Under the pieces are notes generated by a model, which did not search any database, was not told where the DNA came from, and saw only the letters and a list, made by a program, of their open reading frames with translations. A DNA stretch of 64,000 nt from an uncultured Sphingomonadaceae bacterium (GTDB taxonomy: Bacteria > Pseudomonadota > Alphaproteobacteria > Sphingomonadales > Sphingomonadaceae): assembly GCA_947493955.1 (NCBI GenBank), contig CANLSQ010000001.1:1488001-1552000 (forward strand), read 5' to 3'. A program made the position numbers and the translations under genes. The stretch's first letter is position 1. Every line of letters starts with the position of its first letter. Below, piece by piece: positions 17,783 through 28,355 of this stretch.

Positions 17783-18577
17783 TTACCGGCCAGGCGGTCG
17801 GGATCTATGCTCCGGAACTGCTTTGGACAATCTGCGCTTGGCAAACGGGATAAAAGTCGGGACACGATCACGATAATCGCGATAAGGTTCTCCTATCTCC
17901 TCAATTAGGTCCGCTTCCTCAAACGGTGTCGCCAACAGGATGTAAGCAAAGGTAGCCCCTGCAAAAACCAGATGACCGACCGTGAAATGCGGCGCCATGA
18001 AGGGCGCGGCCATCCAGCCGAGGCTGATTGGATGACGGACCAATGCATAAAGACAACGTGCGGTCATGTTGGCAGGCGCGGGCTTCGTATCCCGGAAATT
18101 CTGCCAGGCCTGCGCAAGTCCCAGAAAACCAAAATGGCCAAAGTGAAATGTCGCCGCGACCATCATCGTCCATATGCCGGCATATCCGGCATAGATGAAA
18201 CCGGCCGCCAGCCCGGACTCCACATACCATATCGTAATCGGAATGGGCTGCCAGAACAAGACAAGCAATGCCGTCATAGCCACAGTCATATACAGATAGG
18301 TTGCCCGTTCAATCGGCGCCGGAATGATCCCGGTCCACCATCGCTTGAATGACGTCCGCGCAGTAATCGAATGGTGCAGACCGAAAAGCGCGATCAGGCC
18401 AGCATTGCCTAATATGGCGGGCCAAAGCGCAACGGATGACGAATCTCCTGCGCTTTGGCCGCTTATCCCCTTCGGCACGCCAAAGTCGATCAGAAAACCC
18501 ATAATGTAGACAAGCGCGGCCATGCTCAGGGCATAGGCGCCAAGGGCGTAAATCAGCATCAGGCTTTTACGTATCAT
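17783..18577 (-). CDS. mddA: MddA-like S-methyltransferase (NnrU/isoprenylcysteine methyltransferase fold)
   Basis: A 264-aa membrane protein with five to six helices. The segments GLHHSITARTSFKRWWT, PIERATY, LVRHPISLGW and EEADLIEEIGEPYRDYRDRVP match methanethiol S-methyltransferase MddA, which makes dimethyl sulfide from methanethiol with SAM. The RHP...E-E pattern is shared with isoprenylcysteine methyltransferases, so another thiol or a hydrophobic substrate is possible. The gene starts 28 bases after the Tat-substrate gene and should share its operator-controlled promoter. It converges on the ABM lipoprotein gene with 4 bases between stops. Confidence 0.72.
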   Translation of the reverse strand: MIRKSLMLIYALGAYALSMAALVYIMGFLIDFGVPKGISGQSAGDSSSVALWPAILGNAGLIALFGLHHSITARTSFKRWWTGIIPAPIERATYLYMTVAMTALLVLFWQPIPITIWYVESGLAAGFIYAGYAGIWTMMVAATFHFGHFGFLGLAQAWQNFRDTKPAPANMTARCLYALVRHPISLGWMAAPFMAPHFTVGHLVFAGATFAYILLATPFEEADLIEEIGEPYRDYRDRVPTFIPFAKRRLSKAVPEHRSRPPGR

Positions 18578-18605
18578 ATCCGTATTCCTTTGGGTCGCGC
18601 CAGAC

Positions 18606-20033
18606 CTATGCCCAATTTTTCTGGTGATTCGCGTGGGTTCTCAGATAGGCGCCGTGATCGAAATAGGTGTCATAGAAACCGGTATCGAGCTTGTGCGCCT
18701 GAAGATACATCAGCGTCAGTATGGCCGGCACTTTGGCAGGGAACCGGCCAAACGTGTCCTGTACATATTGCGCCATAGTCGCCACGCAATCGATGAACTC
18801 GTCATCGATCGGAGCCGCGCTTCGGCGCACGGCGTCGGTTTCTTTATAGTGGCCGGGCGTATTACTGTTGAAAGGGCCGCCTTTACCAAATTTGCGTTCA
18901 ACCACTGACTCTACTGCAGCGCGCATATCCTTGAAATGGGGCTGGCAATGCCCCTCCAATATGCCCTCCAGTCCAGTTACGTGCGGCAACGGCTGATCCG
19001 GCAACATGTCAAAGCGAAAGCCCAGACCGGGGACATCCGGATCACCGCTGGCGCCCAGCACGCTGAACGGGTTGAGACCGTCATACATCCAGCCGCCAAG
19101 CCCCATGGCCTGCAACATGAGTGCACCGGCATAGCAGGAACAGGACAGTTCCACCGTCACTTCATTCGCGCTGACCTGCTCGACATAAGTCATTGGGTAC
19201 GGGTTCTCCAGATCAACCAGATGTTTGAACTTCTCCAGACCTGGGATCGGACGATTATTCACATCGTCATAGATGCACACGCCACCCTGAACGAAATAGC
19301 ACAAAGCCATGATGATATGCTGCGCGAGATCGGCGACCGGAAAGATCATCGTGCTGCCCGGAACATTGGCGCACCATTCATTGTGCATTTCCATATGCTC
19401 AGGCCGCGTGGGTATGTTCAGACGGCCATCGGCAATCTTGACGATCCGCGATTTGTGCGCGTCAAGATAGGCTTTGAGATCCGTCTCGCCATTGGGCTTG
19501 GTCGCGCTCGTCGCTGGCATGTCGCGGGTGGGGAGGAAATAGACGCCTTTGTCGTCAGTGTAGAAAAACTCCGTAATCTGGAATCCTGCACATGATGGGA
19601 AAGTCCGTCCGCCCGCAGCACCGGCATAGTTGGGGATATGCGGCAGATAATTAGGGTTATGGGGGATCAGATTGGACCAGCCGGTATTGCCTGCAACCGT
19701 TGTGAGCAGCAACATTTGCTCCAGTTCAGACAAAGCTTCCGGCTTTTGCTTGGACGTATAGGCCAGCGGACCATTCGGGATGGATGCGCCGCGCGCAAAT
19801 CGGCGTGACCGGCGACCGTGAATTGCTTCGATCAACGGGAAGTTGACCGCATCGAAAAGCCCCTTCGGCATATCCGGAACGCGATCCAACAAGATATTGC
19901 CTTTTGACTTCAGGGTCGCACCGGCGGCGCTGGCGCCAATGCCAGCAAGCATTGTTCCAGCACCCAGCATCGAAGCGCCAAGAACCTTACGCCGCGATGT
20001 TCCAAACCGTGTTTTCACTTCATGAGGGGGCAT
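18606..20033 (-). CDS. Tat-exported protein with nitroreductase-like sequence pattern, function unknown
   Basis: A 475-aa protein with a Tat signal: SRRKVLG around Arg14-Arg15, then a hydrophobic Ala/Gly stretch to about residue 40. The mature part has segments resembling SagB/nitroreductase-type flavoproteins: IEAIHGRRSRRF, LSELEQMLLLTTVAGNTG and LQAMGLGGWMYDG. Canonical FMN contacts are not certain. Tat export suggests a folded, cofactor-bearing periplasmic enzyme. AAGGA precedes the ATG. A promoter with TTGACA and a TetR-type operator lie just upstream. It is followed by the MddA-like gene. Confidence 0.6.
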   Translation of the reverse strand: MPPHEVKTRFGTSRRKVLGASMLGAGTMLAGIGASAAGATLKSKGNILLDRVPDMPKGLFDAVNFPLIEAIHGRRSRRFARGASIPNGPLAYTSKQKPEALSELEQMLLLTTVAGNTGWSNLIPHNPNYLPHIPNYAGAAGGRTFPSCAGFQITEFFYTDDKGVYFLPTRDMPATSATKPNGETDLKAYLDAHKSRIVKIADGRLNIPTRPEHMEMHNEWCANVPGSTMIFPVADLAQHIIMALCYFVQGGVCIYDDVNNRPIPGLEKFKHLVDLENPYPMTYVEQVSANEVTVELSCSCYAGALMLQAMGLGGWMYDGLNPFSVLGASGDPDVPGLGFRFDMLPDQPLPHVTGLEGILEGHCQPHFKDMRAAVESVVERKFGKGGPFNSNTPGHYKETDAVRRSAAPIDDEFIDCVATMAQYVQDTFGRFPAKVPAILTLMYLQAHKLDTGFYDTYFDHGAYLRTHANHQKNWA

Positions 20034-20067
20034 GATTTTTCCTTCTAAATTTTCGTTAATCTCATAT

Positions 20068-20082
20068 GTATCCAGTGGATAC
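20068..20082. promoter_or_regulatory. Palindromic operator, site 2 (TetR-type)
   Basis: The 15-bp palindrome GTATCCAGTGGATAC has the same TATCCA-S-TGGATA core and single central base as site 1. It sits directly downstream of the -10 region of the Tat-substrate promoter, about 35 bases upstream of that gene's ATG. Binding here would block transcription initiation. Confidence 0.68.
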
Positions 20083-20112
20083 TTAGTAGCTGCAGAACAA
20101 CGTTTCTGTCAA
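20083..20112 (-). promoter_or_regulatory. Predicted promoter of the Tat-substrate/mddA operon
   Basis: Read on the minus strand, TTGACA (20112-20107) is followed after 18 bp by TACTAA (20088-20083), which abuts the operator. The arrangement mirrors the promoter at 16260. Confidence 0.45.
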
Positions 20113-20474
20113 CATTCATGATTACTAGGGGATTTTACCACCTTAACCATGACCATATTTCAATGACTTAAAAGCTTATTTTCAACATGTTAGCTGAGTT
20201 GACCCCGACAAGATGCTACTCCACCTCAACAAATCATTGTCTGGTAAATTAAGACTTGACCAAAATTTCTAACAAGCTGTGAAATATTCCGGAATAGAGC
20301 AGCTAGCAGATAGATATGTGGGGATCGAAGGGCAGTATTTGGCGCCCTGATTATCAAATGCCAAATTGATCAGACGCAGTTGACAGCCACTTTGCCAAAA
20401 GAACGTCACGTGATCGCGGGGCAGACCAGAGGAAATTCTGTGGATATGCTTCAAATTGTTACAGGTGAGGACCG

Positions 20475-21197
20475 ATGCTAACCTTCGATGAAATTGCCAA
20501 ATTAGATCAATGTGACAACCCGGCCAGACTATGGAAATATATTCTGAAAATCGCTCGAAAATATGGATTTCGAGCCACTGTATATGCTTGTCCGCCACCG
20601 CACAGAAAGCCAACGCACCCCGGTACCATCATAAGATATGTTGGTCTCTCGAATGAACAGTTCCAGAAATTCGCGATCGCAGGACTGATCAAACAAGGTC
20701 ACATCACAACCGAGAATAGTCTTTTAAAAGGCTCGGCATTTCGCTGGACAGAAATCGCTGACTTGACGGACAGTGGACAATTGTTTGAAAATCTGAAGCA
20801 AGATGCCAATAGCGCAGATATTAACGAGGGCTGGATATTTCCTGTCTTCGGACCGCAATCCCGCAACGGACTAACCTCCTTTGGCAAGCCCAAAAGCGAA
20901 AAATTGATGACCGACGGCATCGGGTCACGATTCCACATCTTTGCGCAAATGGCGCATTTACGCTTTTGTCAGCTGACTCCTAATCTCTACGGAATAGACA
21001 AATCGCTATCCAAGAGAGAAATGCAGATCATCGCATGGGCCGCCAAAGGAAAATCAAATTCCGAAATCGGTACAATTCTACAACTATCAGAAAGCTCTAT
21101 TGATAGTTATATGCGGCGTGCCTTTACCAAACTGGACGTGCATGACCGCACCTCGGCATCGGTGAAAGCAATCAGCATGGACCTGGTCAGGACATAA
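20475..21197 (+). CDS. LuxR-type regulator (solo), atypical ligand pocket
   Basis: A 240-aa protein with an N-terminal autoinducer-binding-like domain (about residues 15-160) and a C-terminal LuxR helix-turn-helix (about 175-235: LSKREMQIIAWAAKGKSNSEI and a second helix with ESSIDSYMRRAF). In AHL-binding LuxR proteins an Asp-Pro pair lies about 14 residues before a conserved Trp; here the Trp is present (SAFRW) but the pair reads Ile-Thr/Thr-Thr. AHL binding is therefore doubtful. No luxI-like gene is in the window. A GGTGAGGA ribosome site precedes the ATG. It may control the Tat-substrate gene or the Rieske gene. Confidence 0.78.
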   Translation: MLTFDEIAKLDQCDNPARLWKYILKIARKYGFRATVYACPPPHRKPTHPGTIIRYVGLSNEQFQKFAIAGLIKQGHITTENSLLKGSAFRWTEIADLTDSGQLFENLKQDANSADINEGWIFPVFGPQSRNGLTSFGKPKSEKLMTDGIGSRFHIFAQMAHLRFCQLTPNLYGIDKSLSKREMQIIAWAAKGKSNSEIGTILQLSESSIDSYMRRAFTKLDVHDRTSASVKAISMDLVRT

Positions 21198-21246
21198 GTT
21201 AGCCAAGTCTGGCGCATGTCAAAGAGTATTTTTCAGACCAAACCAA

Positions 21247-21702
21247 TCATGGCGCTGACGCCAGACAATTGTTGAGCCAGGCAGCGACTTGCTGTTTGGT
21301 TTTCTCACTGGCAAGATAACGAAATTTCGGCGCTGTATAGCGATTGAAATTCTCAAAAATTGCATCGTGTTCAAGAAGGTAATCCACGCATCTCTGGCAC
21401 AAAGAGTTCGGCCTCTCCTGGCGTATTGCTATCCCATCAATAGTTGTTGGCTGATCCTTTTTTTCCGAAACATATATGTCCAGCAAAATATCCCAGAGAG
21501 GATCGCCAAATGTCAGGCCTGTGAAATATTCGGCTCGCAATTTGTTTTGCTCAGCGATATGCGCAGCGAAATTGAGATGGGTGACATCGGAATAACTTGA
21601 GTTGTCATTACCTAGAACACTCTCTGTATCTTCTTCGTTCAATATGTCCTCCCACAAACAATTGACCCCGGTATTTTCAGAAATCTTAAAGTATAGAACC
21701 AC
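21247..21702 (-). CDS. Putative winged-helix (MarR-like) protein, degenerate
   Basis: A 151-aa protein with a GTG start and no strong ribosome site. The segment LRAEYFTGLTFGDPLWDILLDIYVSE followed by TIDGIAIRQERP and LLEHDAIFEN resembles the sphingomonad winged-helix proteins that carry W-DILLDL near the start of the wing domain. The recognition-helix and wing sequences depart from the usual pattern, so DNA binding is uncertain. It converges on luxR and is divergent from the Rieske gene. Confidence 0.5.
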   Translation of the reverse strand: MVLYFKISENTGVNCLWEDILNEEDTESVLGNDNSSYSDVTHLNFAAHIAEQNKLRAEYFTGLTFGDPLWDILLDIYVSEKKDQPTTIDGIAIRQERPNSLCQRCVDYLLEHDAIFENFNRYTAPKFRYLASEKTKQQVAAWLNNCLASAP

Positions 21703-21874
21703 TGATAGTCACGCCCCGAGACCACGTGACAAGACTTTCCGATGAACAGGTCCCATGGTTTTGGCCGCCGATTTTGATATCATAGCGCCGCTGTCTTTCC
21801 TCTATCACTATTGTCAATCGACCATGTGGTCATCGCCGTGCCATGAAGCGATATTGGGAGAGATAAATAGATTG

Positions 21875-23176
21875 ATGGCAATGGATGCAGCTTATGTTGC
21901 GCAAATGAAGCGCCTGATGGAGTGGGAAGCATCGCGCTCTGCCCCGCCTGACGGTTTTCCGCCTCTGCCTGATCTTCCGGCGGGCCGCTATACCTCTCAG
22001 GAATATTATAACCTGGAACAACAGCATATCTGGAAAAAAAGCTGGCTATTCGCGGCGCATATTGATGAAATCCCGGAACCTGGATGTTTCATGAAATGGG
22101 AAAATACCGGGACTCCGGTTATAATTGTTCATGGTATGGACGGTGAAGTACGGGCGTTTTACAACACATGTCGACATCGCGGAGCGCCGGTTGTTACAGA
22201 AGAAAAGGGCCGCTCGCCGCGTTTGATGTGCGGTTACCATAACTGGACCTACAAGACCGATGGCACGCTGGTCGGCGTACCTGAAAAGCAGGATTTTCCG
22301 GCCGATTTTGACTTTAGCTGTCGCAGTCTGATCCGGGTTAAATGCGAGATGCTGGGTAATGTAATCTTCGTGAACTTTGATGATGACGCAATGCCGCTAA
22401 GGGAATGGCTTGGACCCGTCTGGAATGACTGGGAAGAATTTCAGTTCGACAAGATCAAACTCGCCGCGCGCCACTCCTTTGACCTCAACTGCAACTGGAA
22501 GGTGGCGATGGAAGCCAATATGGAGGTCTATCACGTGCCCTTCATCCATCCCGAAACCGTCGCGCCACTGGTCGATAGCAAGCGCAATGTGAACACCATG
22601 TTCCCCAACGGTCATGCACGGATGCTGGCTCCGGCGCCGCAGGAAACCGACCGCGAACATGTCCGGGCCGTTGACTCACCCCCGGAATGGCAAGAGATTG
22701 ATACGGTCGGCGAACTGGGCCGCACCTGCACGCAAAGCTACACCATGTTCCCCAACTGGGTGTCACCACTATCCAATTATTTTGTACCACCTTTGGTTTT
22801 CTGGCCGACCGGGCTGAATACAACCCGGTTGGAACTCGTCACGATGGCGCTGGACTGGGGGGACGGTCCAGCGCCAGACTTGTGGACGGTACCGGACGAG
22901 AGCAAGCCGAATGGCAGGGATATGAGCCCGATCATCCTGGAAGACACGCAATTTGGCGAGATGATCCAGAAATCCATGGAAAGCGACGGGTTCAAGAGTG
23001 TGCCTTTGAGCTATCAGGAAGCGCGTATCTACAGTTTTCATCAGACCTGCGACAAGATGATCGGTCTGGATAACGTGCCGGACGAGCTCGCAGTGGAACA
23101 GGTGATCGGTGAAGAATGGGTCCATCCCAATGATCCACGCGTGACCCAAATGGAGCAATTGCAGGCGGCGGAGTGA
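21875..23176 (+). CDS. Rieske-type aromatic-ring-hydroxylating oxygenase, alpha subunit
   Basis: A 433-aa oxygenase component. The Rieske site is Cys99-x-His101 and Cys119-x2-His122. The mononuclear iron site is in NWKVAMEANMEVYHVPFIH with His220 and His225. The residue that bridges the two metal centres, usually Asp three residues before the first His, is Glu217 here, as known for carnitine oxygenase CntA. The start at 21875 follows GGGAGAG at 12 bases; a TTG at 21872 is an alternative, and the longer frame from 21755 lacks support. No beta subunit, ferredoxin or reductase gene is adjacent. Confidence 0.85.
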   Translation: MAMDAAYVAQMKRLMEWEASRSAPPDGFPPLPDLPAGRYTSQEYYNLEQQHIWKKSWLFAAHIDEIPEPGCFMKWENTGTPVIIVHGMDGEVRAFYNTCRHRGAPVVTEEKGRSPRLMCGYHNWTYKTDGTLVGVPEKQDFPADFDFSCRSLIRVKCEMLGNVIFVNFDDDAMPLREWLGPVWNDWEEFQFDKIKLAARHSFDLNCNWKVAMEANMEVYHVPFIHPETVAPLVDSKRNVNTMFPNGHARMLAPAPQETDREHVRAVDSPPEWQEIDTVGELGRTCTQSYTMFPNWVSPLSNYFVPPLVFWPTGLNTTRLELVTMALDWGDGPAPDLWTVPDESKPNGRDMSPIILEDTQFGEMIQKSMESDGFKSVPLSYQEARIYSFHQTCDKMIGLDNVPDELAVEQVIGEEWVHPNDPRVTQMEQLQAAE

Positions 23177-23227
23177 AAATCTGCGGATGATGCCGCTAGT
23201 GATGGAACTGGGTAATCAAGCCTCTAG

Positions 23228-25434
<2,207 letters not shown>

Positions 25435-25458
25435 AGCGGGGCATGGACAGGTAACCGC

Positions 25459-26385
25459 ATGCGGACGAAACCAACTCTGGCAATCACCGGTGCGACCGGT
25501 TTTGTGGGTAGCCATCTGCTCAACCTAGCGGTGCGCGCCGGTTTTCCCGTGCGCGCCCTCACACGCCAGACACAGGATGACCGCCCCAATGTGACGTGGG
25601 TGCGCGGTGCGTTGGATAACCCGGCCAGCCTTAGCGTGCTGTGCACGGGGGCAGATGTAGTGATCCACATTGCCGGAGTAGTAAATGCCCCAACGCGAGA
25701 AGGCTTTGAAGCTGGCAACGTCGCTGGCACCTTGGCGGTCGTAGAGGCGGCCAAGAAAGCGGGATGCAACCGCCTCATTCATGTCTCATCGCTCGCGGCG
25801 ACCTTGCCAAAGCTGTCTATCTATGGCGATACCAAGGCCAGAGCGGAAAAGATCGTCGCATCCAGCGGACTCGATTGGACGATCATCCGGCCTCCTGCCA
25901 TTTACGGGCCCGGAGACAGGGAAATGCTGGAGCTGTTCAAGATGGCAAAAACCGGCTTTATCACCCTGCCCCCTGATGCCGACGGGCGGCTATCGGCGAT
26001 CCATGTTGACGACCTGTCCCGCGCTCTGATGACGATCATTCCAAAACATGAAGATCTGACTACCCAGATTTTTGAGGTGGACGACGGCAAGACCGGCGGC
26101 TGGACCCAGACCAGCTTCGCCAAAGCCGTCGGATGGGCAATCGGCAAACGGATCAGGCCAATAGCAACACCAAGATTTCTGTTGGAATTTGGTGCAAAAG
26201 CCGATCGTTTTTTCCGCCGTGACAAGGCCAAGCTTACCGAAGACCGCGTCAGCTATTTCTGTCATGATGACTGGACGGTCGATCCCGCCAAGCGCCTGCC
26301 GCCCGAATTATGGACGCCGCAAATCGAAACGCGGCAGGGGCTCAAAGACACCGCAAAATGGTATCGGCAGAATGACTGGCTCTGA
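25459..26385 (+). CDS. cerR: NAD(P)-dependent epimerase/dehydratase family reductase, candidate ceramide reductase CerR
   Basis: A 308-aa extended short-chain dehydrogenase. The Rossmann motif is GATGFVG (residues 11-17) and the catalytic pair is Tyr122-x3-Lys126. In Caulobacter the reductase CerR, annotated as the same family, converts 3-ketoceramide to ceramide and sits near spt. Here the gene lies 2.3 kb upstream of spt, with a P450, a PycTM-like gene on the other strand and the acyl carrier protein between. The CerR assignment is by family and context, so the gene symbol is tentative. Confidence 0.72.
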   Translation: MRTKPTLAITGATGFVGSHLLNLAVRAGFPVRALTRQTQDDRPNVTWVRGALDNPASLSVLCTGADVVIHIAGVVNAPTREGFEAGNVAGTLAVVEAAKKAGCNRLIHVSSLAATLPKLSIYGDTKARAEKIVASSGLDWTIIRPPAIYGPGDREMLELFKMAKTGFITLPPDADGRLSAIHVDDLSRALMTIIPKHEDLTTQIFEVDDGKTGGWTQTSFAKAVGWAIGKRIRPIATPRFLLEFGAKADRFFRRDKAKLTEDRVSYFCHDDWTVDPAKRLPPELWTPQIETRQGLKDTAKWYRQNDWL

Positions 26386-26453
26386 CGCCTCCTAAAATCA
26401 CTAGCTGCCATCTCCAGCAAACGAGCGCATAATTGCGGCTGGGAGAAGATGTT

Positions 26454-27644
26454 ATGGGAAGCAATGCTGCGGTGCGCGATGACGTGCCCACTTATGATTT
26501 CGACATATATGGCGAACCGGCGATCAAGGCTGATGTGCATGATGCCTTTCTGGCACTGAAAAAAGAAGCACCTCCCCTGTTCTGGACGCCCAAAAATGGT
26601 GGGCACTGGATTGTCACTGACGGCGACATGATGATCGACTTGCTGCGCAAGCCGAGTATCTTTTCCAACGAGAATTTCTCAATTCCCCATATCGAGAACA
26701 TACCCAAAACAATCCCGCTGTCTCTCGATCCGCCAGAACACCGCCCCTATCGCCAGATGATGCGGCCGTTTTTCGAAAAAAAGGCAATTGCACCCCTGCA
26801 AGATCGGATTCAGCAATGGGCAGACAGGCTTATCGGTGCGGTCAAGGCGGATGGGAGTTGTGAATTTATCGATGCGGTCGGATCGCGCTTTCCGGTATCG
26901 GTTTTCATGGAAATGCTGGGACTGCCGCTTGACCGGTTTGATGAATTTCGAGCTCTTGTGGACGAGAATTTTGCGCTGGCCGGGACACCCGAAGTCGCGC
27001 AGGTTCAACAGAAAATCGTCGCGATGCTGGCGGATTTTGTGAAAGAACGTCAGGCAGATCCAAAGGACGATATGATGAGCCATATCATCCGATCTGATAT
27101 TGATGGGCGCGCCCTGTCTTTCGAAGAATTACTTTCGATCGCGCATCTGCTATTTCTGGCGGGACTGGATACTGTGGTCAATGCGCTCAGTTTCAGCATG
27201 AAGCATCTCGCGATAGATACAGCGTTGCAGACCAGAATTATTAATGATCCAACCTGCATCCCCGATATTACCGAAGAATTGCTGCGCCGGTATAGCTTCG
27301 TCAATCTGCCCCGTCAGATCAATGAAGACACGATGCTTGGCGGCCAGAAACTGTCCAAAGGTGAAAAGATCATCTGTCCGCTTGCAATGATCGGTTGGGA
27401 GGACAAGCTCAACGAAGATCCGATGACTGTTTCGGTGGATCGCAAGCATTATCGCCATGGCGCTTTTGGCTCGGGCATTCATACTTGCCTGGGGCTGCAT
27501 CTCGCACGGATGGAACTGCATATTTTCTATGAGACCTGGTTCCGGAAGATTGGCCGGTTTGGGCTGAACCCGGACAAACCGCAGGGCGCGATGCGTGGTG
27601 GTGTGGTTTGGGCAATTGAGGAACTCTGGTTCAGCTGGAAATAG
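26454..27644 (+). CDS. Cytochrome P450
   Basis: A 396-aa soluble bacterial P450. The I-helix has AGLDT (236-240), the ExxR is Glu275-Arg278 and the heme loop is FGSGIHTCLG with axial Cys345. The ATG at 26454 follows GGGAGAAG at 5 bases; a TTG at 26433 is less likely. No ferredoxin or reductase gene is adjacent. It follows the CerR-like gene by 68 bases on the same strand, so an oxidation of a lipid or of an unrelated terpene-like substrate are both possible. Confidence 0.93.
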   Translation: MGSNAAVRDDVPTYDFDIYGEPAIKADVHDAFLALKKEAPPLFWTPKNGGHWIVTDGDMMIDLLRKPSIFSNENFSIPHIENIPKTIPLSLDPPEHRPYRQMMRPFFEKKAIAPLQDRIQQWADRLIGAVKADGSCEFIDAVGSRFPVSVFMEMLGLPLDRFDEFRALVDENFALAGTPEVAQVQQKIVAMLADFVKERQADPKDDMMSHIIRSDIDGRALSFEELLSIAHLLFLAGLDTVVNALSFSMKHLAIDTALQTRIINDPTCIPDITEELLRRYSFVNLPRQINEDTMLGGQKLSKGEKIICPLAMIGWEDKLNEDPMTVSVDRKHYRHGAFGSGIHTCLGLHLARMELHIFYETWFRKIGRFGLNPDKPQGAMRGGVVWAIEELWFSWK

Positions 27645-27651
27645 AATGACC

Positions 27652-28170
27652 TTAAAGCAACGGTCCAGCAAACTGTTCTGCGAGATATGTCACGAAAGTC
27701 ATTGATAAACCGAGAAGAAATACTCGGTATGCCAAGCCAAGATAGCGATATTTCTTACGCTCCAGCACGATACCCATTTGATAAATGTCGCGCAACATCG
27801 TGCGATAGACCGTCTCTTGATCAACGAAGTTTTCTGTCAAAAGCTGATCCTTGAACTCGTCTTCGGATATTTTTGAGAATGCCCCGAAAAACAGCATATT
27901 GGGGTTGGCACCAGCCCGTATCTTTGTTGCCGGCATCACGGCAATCGCGGCCAGGCCAGCCGCGCAAAATGCCGAAATCGCTAATATCAGCAGAGGCAAG
28001 GAAAAGCTGCTCGCATGGCTTTGTCCAATGGCCAGAGTAAAAACCACGAATGTCGCACCAATCAGCATATTGGCCTTGTGATCGGCCATCAGGCTGAGTT
28101 GAACATGATGTTGCTGGGTCGTGCGCAGCAATTGGATGACTTCATCCGGCCATTTTCGGTCCTCGGTCAT
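27652..28170 (-). CDS. Pycsar-effector-like (PycTM/DUF5706) membrane protein
   Basis: A 172-aa protein with the sequence layout of the Pycsar TM effector family: a short N-terminal helix, then HHVQLSLMADHKANMLIG (residues 21-38), a pair of membrane helices (about 36-50 and 55-77), a cytosolic segment and a last helix (about 145-166). In Pycsar defence such proteins are opened by cCMP or cUMP and damage the membrane. No nucleotide cyclase gene lies near, so this copy is an orphan and may serve a housekeeping role. It lies on the opposite strand between the P450 and the acyl carrier protein gene. Confidence 0.7.
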   Translation of the reverse strand: MTEDRKWPDEVIQLLRTTQQHHVQLSLMADHKANMLIGATFVVFTLAIGQSHASSFSLPLLILAISAFCAAGLAAIAVMPATKIRAGANPNMLFFGAFSKISEDEFKDQLLTENFVDQETVYRTMLRDIYQMGIVLERKKYRYLGLAYRVFLLGLSMTFVTYLAEQFAGPLL

Positions 28171-28355
28171 GTTTCACCCTCCGCACAGGCGCGACCCGAT
28201 GCGCCGCGAGAGTGACATAATCGGCGCAATTGGGCAAGTTACGGCGCATATGCCCATCCTTGTGCCCTGTTTCGGCCTTATTCGCTTGCCAATGGGGGCC
28301 TCACATTGGCAAAGGTTGTTTGAAGAAACCGGGCCGGAATATTGGGGAATTAAAC

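Larger units (their letters stand above)
20034..20474. other. Divergent regulatory region between Tat-substrate gene and luxR
   Basis: This region of about 440 bases has no gene that I can support. At its left end it holds the promoter and operator of the Tat-substrate operon (20068-20112). The right part is A/T-rich and presumably contains the luxR promoter; a TTGACC lies near 20256. A minus-strand frame at 20269-20613 overlaps luxR and has no ribosome site. Confidence 0.45.

Noticed and set aside
20475-21197. Classical quorum-sensing pair
   Set aside because: No acyl-homoserine-lactone synthase gene is present and the receptor lacks the Asp-Pro pair.
27652-28170. Complete Pycsar defence system
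   Set aside because: Only the effector-like protein is present; no cyclase gene is adjacent.
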